Assembly: GCA_946566415.1 (NCBI GenBank)
Contig: CAMNWW010000179.1
Location: 1-5,177, forward strand
Direction: 5' to 3'
Source: an uncultured Lachnospiraceae bacterium
Lineage (GTDB): Bacteria > Bacillota > Clostridia > Lachnospirales > Lachnospiraceae
Length of the DNA stretch: 5,177 nt
Both the position numbers and the translations under genes were made by a program. The notes beneath the pieces are model-generated. The model ran no database searches and was not told the DNA's origin. It was given only the letters and a program-made list of their open reading frames with translations. Of this stretch, positions 1 to 4,494 are shown in pieces (the stretch's first letter is position 1; each line of letters starts with the position of its first letter).

Positions 1-30
1 TCTACGAATAGGATGATTCTTTTTATTTGA

Positions 31-60
31 TTGCAGCCATCGGCTGCGGTATGCTATACT
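31..60 (+). promoter_or_regulatory. Candidate sigma-A promoter for the Enzyme I gene
   Basis: TTGCAG (31-36) and TATACT (55-60) are separated by 18 bp, and TG at 52-53 gives an extended -10. A second TATACT overlaps at 60-65. The -35/-10 spacer contains a perfect dyad, GCAGCC-ATC-GGCTGC (33-47), which could be an operator. The leader to the start codon would be about 75 nt. Promoter assignment is from consensus matching only. Confidence 0.5.
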
Positions 61-142
61 ATACTGCAAAGTACATTCTATAACAAAGTGTTTTTTAACG
101 GTTTACCAGGAAGCAGCGGTAAATATTACGGAGGTAGCGGCC

Positions 143-1762
143 ATGATGAAATTTTGTGGTAAATCTGTATATAAAGGAATCGCGATCGGACCTGCAGTTG
201 TGGTAAAAGATAAAGAGAGGAGAATAACGTACAGGGAGACCGAGGATTCTGAAGAGGAGATACAAAAAGTTAAGGGGGGAGTAGAATCAGCGAAAAAAGA
301 GCTGCGGATACTGTATGAGAAGGCGCTGGCGGAAATGGGAGAGAGCAGCGCGGCAATTTTTGAGGTACAGCAGATGATACTGGAAGATGAGGATTACCTG
401 GATGCGATTTTCAGTTTGATCAGAACAGAGAAGGTTAACGCTGAGCATGCCGTATATGCGGCAGGGGACAGCTTTTCTAAAATGTTTGCAGGTATGGACG
501 ACAGCTATATAAAGGCGAGGGCGGCGGATGTGATGGATATATCGTACCGTTTGGCGCAGAATATCCTTGGCGGCGATACGATGGATTTTGATTTAAAAGA
601 GCCGTCGGTCATCGTAGCGGACGATCTAAGCCCGGGTGAAGTAGTCCGGCTGGAGAGAGAGAAAGTTCTCGCCATTGTCACAGTTCACGGTTCGTTAAAT
701 TCCCATACCGCTATCTTGGCACGGATGATGGGAGCGCCGACGTTAGTCGGCGTCCCGCTGGATCTGGATAAGATTCACACAGGAATGAAAGTCATTGCAG
801 ACGGTATACAAGGCGAGGCGATTTTTGAACCGGATGAAGCTGTATGTGAGGAATTAAAATGCCGGATCCAAAAAGAACAGGAGAACAAGCGCCTTTTGCG
901 GGAAATGAAAGGTAAAGAAAATATTACCTTAGGCGGGAAAAAAATCCACGTGTACGCGAACATTGGAAGCGTAGGGGATGTGGGAGACGCCTTGGAGAAC
1001 GACGCGGGAGGGATCGGGCTGTTTCGCAGCGAATGTCTGTATCTGGGAAGAAAGGATTTCCCTACAGAAAATGAGCAGTTTCATGCATACAGAGAGATTC
1101 TCAGGCTTATGGGTGAAAAGAAAGTCGTCGTCCGTACGTTCGACATTGGATCAGATAAGGGGGCGGAGTATTTTCATTTCAAAAAAGAGATGAATCCGGC
1201 GCTTGGGTACCGTGGGATCCGTGTCTGCCTGAAACAGCCTGATATATTTAAAACACAGCTTCGCGCTTTGCTGCGTGCGGCTGCATATGGGAACCTTTCC
1301 ATTCTGTATCCAATGATTACTTCTATGGAAGAGATAGAGAAGATTAGTGAGATAATAGACGAAGTAAAGAAAGAACTGCATGAAAAACAGACGGTATTCA
1401 AAGTTCCGGAACAAGGAATCATGATCGAGACGCCGGCGGCAGTAATGATAAGCGATCAATTAGCGCGAAAGGCGGAGTTTTTCAGTATCGGGACAAACGA
1501 TCTAACCCAGTATACGCTTGCGGTGGACAGGCTGAATGAGGATCTGGATGATTTCTATAATCCACATCATGAAGCAGTGCTTCGTATGATCCAGATGGTG
1601 ATCGACAATGCCCATAGGTGCGGGAAATGGGTCGGGATATGCGGGGAGCTGGGAGCAGACCTAAAGCTCACGGAACGATTTGTAAAGATGGGGATTGACG
1701 GCTTGTCGGTACCGCCGTCTACGATATTACCGCTCAGAAAGCAGATTCGGGAGCTTTCATAA
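143..1762 (+). CDS. ptsI: PTS Enzyme I (phosphoenolpyruvate-protein phosphotransferase)
   Basis: This is the cytoplasmic general PTS enzyme, which autophosphorylates with PEP and passes the phosphate to a His of HPr to energise sugar uptake. It has 539 residues, somewhat shorter than the usual ~570. The N-terminal helical HPr-binding and phosphohistidine domain covers about residues 1-225, with active His188 in the motif NSHTAILAR. The C-terminal PEP-binding TIM barrel covers about 255-539. Residues matching E. coli EI catalytic positions are all present: Arg295, Arg331, Lys339, Glu429, Asn452/Asp453 (GTNDLTQY), Arg463 and Cys500 (GICGEL). Small departures from the usual signatures are GSLNSHT for GG-TSHT, GSDK for GGDK and GELGAD for GELAGD. 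There is no GAF domain, so it is not EI-Ntr (PtsP), although pipelines often label this family ptsP. The start is ATG 143, with GGAGG at 130-134, 8 nt upstream; ATG 146 is possible. No ptsH follows, so it may be a stand-alone or second EI. Confidence 0.95.
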   Translation: MMKFCGKSVYKGIAIGPAVVVKDKERRITYRETEDSEEEIQKVKGGVESAKKELRILYEKALAEMGESSAAIFEVQQMILEDEDYLDAIFSLIRTEKVNAEHAVYAAGDSFSKMFAGMDDSYIKARAADVMDISYRLAQNILGGDTMDFDLKEPSVIVADDLSPGEVVRLEREKVLAIVTVHGSLNSHTAILARMMGAPTLVGVPLDLDKIHTGMKVIADGIQGEAIFEPDEAVCEELKCRIQKEQENKRLLREMKGKENITLGGKKIHVYANIGSVGDVGDALENDAGGIGLFRSECLYLGRKDFPTENEQFHAYREILRLMGEKKVVVRTFDIGSDKGAEYFHFKKEMNPALGYRGIRVCLKQPDIFKTQLRALLRAAAYGNLSILYPMITSMEEIEKISEIIDEVKKELHEKQTVFKVPEQGIMIETPAAVMISDQLARKAEFFSIGTNDLTQYTLAVDRLNEDLDDFYNPHHEAVLRMIQMVIDNAHRCGKWVGICGELGADLKLTERFVKMGIDGLSVPPSTILPLRKQIRELS

Positions 1763-1811
1763 AAAGACAGCAAGGCTCTGCCGGTTAAGGGGGCGGTTCC
1801 TAATTTCTAAG

Positions 1812-1877
1812 AAAGAGAGAATTCCATGAAATTCAGGCTTTTTTCAGCGCCCTGAAAGTTTACGGAACTCTCTCTTT
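1812..1877. terminator. Long hairpin between convergent genes, probable bidirectional terminator
   Basis: A 14-bp inverted repeat (1812-1825 with 1864-1877) begins AAAGAGAG and ends CTCTCTTT. It has one A/C mismatch on the plus strand, which becomes a U-G wobble in minus-strand RNA. Inside it, TTCAGG (1832-1837) can pair with CCTGAA (1851-1856), or TTTCAG (1842-1847) with CTGAAA (1852-1857). It lies between the stop of the Enzyme I gene at 1762 and the stop of the dehydrogenase at 1882, where both transcripts must end. The U tails are weak, so efficiency is uncertain. Confidence 0.55.
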
Positions 1878-1881
1878 ATGG

Positions 1882-2922
1882 TTAATCAAACACGACTACG
1901 CCTTTCAGATAGCTCGTGTCTCCGACTTCCATCATTTCATAAGCTTTGTGCATATCCTCTGGTTTGAAGCGGTGGGTGATAAAGCCTCCCTCTGGAAGAT
2001 ATCCTTTTTCATATGCTTCTACAGCTTCTCTCATAAGTCCCTCTGTGTCCGGGATAAAGCCAGGATGTACAAAATGAAGCTCAGGGCAGCGGCACATAAG
2101 CTCGAAGCCAAGTGCAGTCGGCCACATCTCGTGTTTATCATAGACGGAGGAGGCGGCGATGATACCCCGGTCCTCGGTAGTAGGCATCTTCATCAAAGAT
2201 ACAGCCAGCTGGAGCCCGTCCAGACCCTTAGAAAGTTCGATCGCTCTGTCAAATCCAATGCCTCCTGTCAGTTTTAAGGCTTCCGGTATCGCATTTGGAT
2301 CGTTCGGATCAAAGGCATAATCCGCACCCAGCTCAAGCGCACGCTGCCGCCGCTGTGGAAGCGGATCGAAGGCAACGACATTTTTTACATTGTGTGCCTT
2401 CAGAAGACTTAAGCATACCTGTCCCATATAGCCGCAGCCGACAACCGCAAGATAGCCGCCTTCCGGCGGTGTGACCGCGCGGACGATATTACAGCAGCAC
2501 ATCACAGGCTCTGCCAGACAGTCGTACTCGGAGACATTGTCGGGCAGCTTGATGAGGGGAGCAAATTCACTGGAAATAATGTGGGATGCAAATGCTCCGC
2601 CGCCGGCTCCGGATACCCTGTCGCCGGGTTTAAAGCGGGTAACCTCGCTGCCTACTTTTTCAACAATTCCGGTAGGCTCATGGCCAAAAGAAGCAGGGTA
2701 AGGAACCGAGTCAATAATGCAGGAAAATCCGAGAGGACCTTTCATGACCATAGAGCCTTCACCCTCATAGGTAGGCATTTCGCTTCGGCAGATGCCTGCG
2801 ATCGTAATGCGCAGCACAATTTCATGCGGTCCTGGTTCCGGCAGAGGTTCTGTAAAGACTTCTAGTTTTTTTGCCGCTGTCATACGGACAACACGCCTCT
2901 TTGAGGTGTTTGTAGAGTTCAT
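1882..2922 (-). CDS. Zinc-dependent medium-chain alcohol/polyol dehydrogenase (MDR superfamily)
   Basis: Predicted cytosolic NAD(P)-dependent oxidoreductase of the sorbitol/threonine dehydrogenase-like MDR group, interconverting an alcohol and a ketone or aldehyde; the substrate is unknown. Numbered from ATG 2922 (346 aa), the GroES-like catalytic domain has Cys45 (GICRSE) and GHE 80-82 as catalytic zinc ligands, with Glu138 (AEPVM) a likely third. The Rossmann domain has GCGYMG at 162-167 and an acidic Asp186 (AFDP) at the end of the second strand, which suggests NAD rather than NADP. The four-Cys structural zinc lobe normally found after GDRV is absent. A Cys triplet (142-144) lies close to the active site. 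An open frame extends to GTG 2931, but AGAAGGAG (minus strand, 2940-2933) lies only 1 nt from that GTG and 10 nt from ATG 2922, so the ATG is preferred. It is probably monocistronic, with its own promoter and operator upstream. Confidence 0.88.
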   Translation of the reverse strand: MNSTNTSKRRVVRMTAAKKLEVFTEPLPEPGPHEIVLRITIAGICRSEMPTYEGEGSMVMKGPLGFSCIIDSVPYPASFGHEPTGIVEKVGSEVTRFKPGDRVSGAGGGAFASHIISSEFAPLIKLPDNVSEYDCLAEPVMCCCNIVRAVTPPEGGYLAVVGCGYMGQVCLSLLKAHNVKNVVAFDPLPQRRQRALELGADYAFDPNDPNAIPEALKLTGGIGFDRAIELSKGLDGLQLAVSLMKMPTTEDRGIIAASSVYDKHEMWPTALGFELMCRCPELHFVHPGFIPDTEGLMREAVEAYEKGYLPEGGFITHRFKPEDMHKAYEMMEVGDTSYLKGVVVFD

Positions 2923-2963
2923 AAGATTCACGCTCCTTCTGATAAATTTTTGACATAATTGAC

Positions 2964-2987
2964 ATTTGTAACAGCAACATTACAAAT
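2964..2987. promoter_or_regulatory. 24-bp palindromic operator of the dehydrogenase gene
   Basis: Perfect 8-bp arms ATTTGTAA (2964-2971) and TTACAAAT (2980-2987) flank an 8-bp spacer. The palindrome abuts the -10 box at 2988-2993 and covers the expected start of transcription (about 2981), the classic place for a repressor to block initiation. It does not fit the catabolite-repression cre consensus. The cognate regulator is not in the window. Confidence 0.65.
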
Positions 2988-3016
2988 ATCATACATTCTT
3001 TTTTGAGAAATGTCAA
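2988..3016 (-). promoter_or_regulatory. Strong sigma-A promoter of the dehydrogenase gene
   Basis: On the minus strand, TTGACA (3016-3011), a 17-bp spacer and TATGAT (2993-2988) give a near-perfect promoter with a leader of about 60 nt. A second weaker candidate lies upstream: TTGAAT (3047-3042), 16 bp, TATAAA (3025-3020). The spacer of this second candidate holds the 10-bp palindrome ATTGTACAAT (3030-3039). Confidence 0.8.
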
Positions 3017-3060
3017 TGATTTATAGATGATTGTACAATTGATTCAAGAAAAGCCTATGA

Positions 3061-3089
3061 TTGACAAACTTTGTCAGGCAGAGTAGAAT
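3061..3089 (+). promoter_or_regulatory. Plus-strand promoter into the small-RNA locus, overlapped by a palindrome
   Basis: TTGACA (3061-3066), a 17-bp spacer and TAGAAT (3084-3089) form a strong consensus promoter firing away from the dehydrogenase promoter. Its -35 is embedded in a perfect 15-bp palindrome, TGACAAA-C-TTTGTCA (3062-3076), so it may be under operator control. Transcription would begin at about 3096, at the base of a 7-bp hairpin. Confidence 0.6.
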
Positions 3090-3112
3090 AAAAATTACTC
3101 CAAAAGGAGTAA
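3087..3112 (-). terminator. Intrinsic terminator of the minus-strand RNA
   Basis: On the minus strand TTACTCC-TTTT-GGAGTAA forms a perfect 7-bp stem with a 4-nt loop (3112-3095), immediately followed by TTTTTATT (3094-3087). On the plus strand the same sequence has no U tract after it and would be a 5' leader hairpin instead. Confidence 0.8.
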
Positions 3113-3169
3113 AAGGACGTTGCCAGAACGGTAGGCGGTTAGCCAAGCACCCGAAAGGGGGTGAGGCAT

Positions 3170-3247
3170 ATGCGGATAACATTACATATCGGACAGTACA
3201 CTGTCACGATCGTGATAAAACGCAGAAACCGCCACTCTGCAAAGTGA
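3170..3247 (+). CDS. Candidate 25-residue basic peptide (possible type I toxin-like small protein)
   Basis: ATG 3170 to TGA 3245-3247. The upstream AAAGGGGGTGA (3154-3164), 5 nt before the ATG, is nearly the full anti-Shine-Dalgarno complement, unusually strong for a chance ORF. The peptide starts MRITLHIGQY, continues with a beta-prone hydrophobic stretch (residues 3-16) and ends in a very basic tail (KRRNRHSAK). The Shine-Dalgarno is held in the hairpin 3148-3163, and the stop codon lies in the terminator stem 3225-3254. The plus-strand promoter at 3061-3089 would transcribe it. Short hydrophobic-plus-basic peptides under antisense control are typical of type I toxins, but this one has no clear transmembrane helix. 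The coding DNA is full of dyads that RNA folding alone could explain, so it may not be translated. Confidence 0.35.
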   Translation: MRITLHIGQYTVTIVIKRRNRHSAK

Positions 3248-3254
3248 CGGTTTC
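3225..3254. terminator. 12-bp hairpin, possible terminator on either strand
   Basis: GAAACCGCCACT (3225-3236) pairs with AGTGACGGTTTC (3243-3254) around a 6-nt loop, with one C/A mismatch that becomes G-U on the minus strand. On the plus strand it is followed by a T-rich run (3256-3270) and could end the small-ORF mRNA. On the minus strand GUUUUAU follows after 3 nt, so it could end a short form of the antisense RNA. A shared central terminator recalls the par (Fst) locus layout. Confidence 0.55.
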
Positions 3255-3317
3255 GAGTTTTGATTCTTTTCACTGAACAGGACTAACCGCATATCAGCAA
3301 CGCCCTTTTCTATTTTT

Positions 3318-3345
3318 ATTATACCGCACTATCCGATTTTGTCAA
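3318..3345 (-). promoter_or_regulatory. Perfect consensus promoter of the minus-strand RNA
   Basis: On the minus strand TTGACA (3345-3340), 16 bp, TATAAT (3323-3318). Both hexamers match the sigma-A consensus exactly, and transcription is expected to start near 3311. There is no ribosome site or ORF of note directly downstream, consistent with a non-coding transcript. Confidence 0.8.
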
Positions 3346-3413
3346 GAATGAATAGTTTCCTGAGTTTTTTGTAGTTTTATCCGCCTGTACTTTTGAAATC
3401 CCCTTGTTTAAGT

Positions 3414-4115
3414 TTACATTACCTCCAATGCCGGATCGACGCCTTCTACCGCTTCTTTTGCTTTACATTTTTTAAGAAGTACCATAAATATCCAAAGGAA
3501 AACATTCAGTGCGAGCGCCGCCCCGATAAACATCAGAATCAAGTTCTTGTAAGCGCCTACTGTATTTCCGCCTTTTTCAAGAATGTTTGCACCCAGGATG
3601 TACATAAATGTATCCGGAATCGTCATAACTGCAGAGAAAATACCGACGGCTGTGCCGCGTGCAACTCTTGGAATACGGCTCTCAGAAATCATAGAGTTTC
3701 TGGACGGCTGTGCGATGCCGAAAGCCCCGCGCAGGAGAAGGATTACGATGACGACGGCAAATGCTGTGGACGGTCCCCATGGTACAAAGAACAACAAGAA
3801 ACCTGGAATGGTACATACGGCGATTCCAAGGATAGAGCATCCCAGATTGCTGGCGTGAATCAGAAGGTGAGAAGGCACTTTGTCCGCCAGCGGGCCGCCC
3901 AGCAGGTAACAGACGACCGCACAGGAACTGAAAGCGCTGATGATCGCACCGAGCTGGGAGTCGTTGAACCCGAAGGCTTCAAGTCCTAACTGATAATAAT
4001 AGGTAAAAAAGTATCCAATGCCTACAGTCCCGGCAAAACTGCAGGCAACACCGACAATGAGGAGCCATTGCTTTGGGGATAGTTTAGTCATTGCTTTTTC
4101 ATTTGTTACTGCCAT
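3414..4115 (-). CDS. Half-size MFS-family membrane transporter (six predicted TM segments)
   Basis: Integral membrane protein of 233 aa resembling sugar/sugar-phosphate MFS carriers of the YihN/UhpT type. Predicted membrane segments lie at about 17-41, 54-76, 88-110, 117-137, 154-178 and 190-214, with a basic cytoplasmic tail. The GGPLADK motif (73-79) is MFS motif A after TM2. Normal members have about 400 residues and 12 TMs, so this is half length. By recollection of the family, residues 17-110 look like TM1-3 (EAFGFNDSQLG then motif A) and residues 117-214 like TM10-12 (RG-F at 129-132, then IPR, GTAVGI and PD at 148-168). That would fit an in-frame deletion between the two homologous halves. 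The alternative is that the whole ORF is a C-terminal half. The start is well supported by GGAGG, 8 nt before ATG 4115. No partner half is visible within 370 nt upstream. The substrate is unknown, and function as a homodimer or loss of function are both possible. Confidence 0.8.
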   Translation of the reverse strand: MAVTNEKAMTKLSPKQWLLIVGVACSFAGTVGIGYFFTYYYQLGLEAFGFNDSQLGAIISAFSSCAVVCYLLGGPLADKVPSHLLIHASNLGCSILGIAVCTIPGFLLFFVPWGPSTAFAVVIVILLLRGAFGIAQPSRNSMISESRIPRVARGTAVGIFSAVMTIPDTFMYILGANILEKGGNTVGAYKNLILMFIGAALALNVFLWIFMVLLKKCKAKEAVEGVDPALEVM

Positions 4116-4156
4116 AATTCATTCCTCCATTTTCTTTCACATTTCTTGTTTAGACT

Positions 4157-4360
4157 TCAATTACAGTACTTTGGTCTTGCAAGGGGGTAATTCGTACTAA
4201 AGCTCGTGCATTCCCCCGCAGCGCCCACTCGCAAGCCTTCGGCTTCCTCGTTCACGGGCGTTCGCCCTATCAAAACAGCGTATGTCAAATCTGCCTGTAA
4301 ACAGGCAATTTGTCCTCCTCTGTTTTGGCACTGCTCATTGCTTTCGTGGACATTATATCA
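4157..4360. repeat. GC-rich multi-hairpin block, possible repeated intergenic element
   Basis: This fills most of the 379-bp spacer between the divergent MFS and reductase genes. A large foldback at 4271-4327 has nested stems CAAAACAG/CTGTTTTG, CAAAT/ATTTG and TGCCTGT/ACAGGCA around a 2-nt centre. Next to it are AAGCC-TTC-GGCTT (4233-4245) and GGGCG-TT-CGCCC (4256-4267), and GGGGG/CCCCC arms lie further left (about 4183-4217). Base composition is richer in GC at 4201-4270 than in the flanks. TATAAT on the minus strand (4357-4352) has no good -35 but could start a transcript through the block towards the MFS gene. A minus-strand frame stays open for about 65 codons without an ATG. The block resembles intergenic sequence I believe recurs in Lachnospiraceae genomes, which I cannot verify. 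No transposase or clear terminal repeat is seen. Confidence 0.4.
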
Positions 4361-4375
4361 AAATGATGGAGAATA

Positions 4376-4429
4376 TCATTGTGTCTAAGGCACAGAAGAA
4401 AGGGAAGATGTGTGCGAAAGACACAATGA
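4376..4429. promoter_or_regulatory. 11-bp inverted repeat upstream of the reductase gene
   Basis: TCATTGTGTCT (4376-4386) and AGACACAATGA (4419-4429) are perfect inverted copies, 32 bp apart, ending 65 bp before the reductase start. Shorter competing pairings exist inside (TGTG/CACA 4380-4394; TGTGT/ACACA 4409-4425). A candidate -10, TATACT (4449-4454), lies just downstream but has no good -35, which would suit an activator-dependent promoter. The repeat could be a regulator site or a leader hairpin. Confidence 0.45.
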
Positions 4430-4494
4430 ATAAAAGGGAAAGACGGACTATACTGGAAAAACAACAGAAAACATAATAAGGAGGACACAGAGTC

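Larger units (their letters stand above)
2958..3017. repeat. 10-bp inverted repeat framing the dehydrogenase promoter
   Basis: ATTGACATTT (2958-2967) and AAATGTCAAT (3008-3017) are perfect inverted copies. One covers the promoter -35 box; the other overlaps the downstream operator arm. A further TTGACAT lies at 2950-2956. They could be paired binding sites, or a partial coincidence with a -35 element. Confidence 0.4.
3088..3311 (-). ncRNA. Predicted ~220-nt structured RNA (antisense RNA of a type I toxin-antitoxin-like locus, or stand-alone sRNA)
   Basis: The RNA has a perfect promoter upstream and a perfect intrinsic terminator at the end. In between, the two ends are complementary: 3297-3309 pairs with 3111-3123 (12 of 13 on the plus strand, 13 of 13 with one U-G on the minus strand). 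Nested inside, CTAACCGC (3283-3290) pairs with GCGGTTAG (3135-3142). Internal hairpins include a 12-bp stem at 3225-3254, the palindrome TCACGATCGTGA (3204-3215), GACAG/CTGTC (3192-3205) and CACCC/GGGTG (3148-3163). Both imperfect pairs in the long stems are A/C on plus but U-G on minus, which favours the minus strand as the functional RNA. A shorter ~97-nt form could end after the 3225-3254 hairpin at the U-rich stretch near 3215. I do not recognise a named RNA family. It overlaps a 25-codon plus-strand ORF completely, as an antitoxin RNA would. Confidence 0.6.

Noticed and set aside
1..30. Frame open from base 1 to TGA 28-30, possible end of an upstream gene
   Set aside because: Only nine codons are visible with nothing recognisable; a stop that soon is expected by chance.
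2923..2931. GTG 2931 as start of the dehydrogenase
   Set aside because: The ribosome site would be 1 nt from the GTG; it is correctly spaced for ATG 2922.
2964..2987. cre (CcpA) site overlapping the operator
   Set aside because: The central CG and 3' half of the cre consensus do not match.
3061..3276. 71-codon plus-strand frame starting at TTG 3061
   Set aside because: Its start is the promoter -35 and there is no ribosome site; it is out of frame with the 25-codon ORF that has the strong Shine-Dalgarno.
3088..3311. 6S RNA (SsrS)
   Set aside because: The closing stem and length are similar, but there is no clear large central open bubble; the interior is filled by several hairpins. I could not match known 6S motifs.
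3393..3989. 198-codon plus-strand ORF opposite the MFS gene
   Set aside because: Cys/Arg-rich translation typical of the antisense of a membrane protein gene; no ribosome site or family resemblance.
4285..4488. Short overlapping ORFs on both strands in the MFS/reductase spacer
   Set aside because: Low-complexity translations, no supporting ribosome sites, and they run across hairpins; best explained as non-coding.
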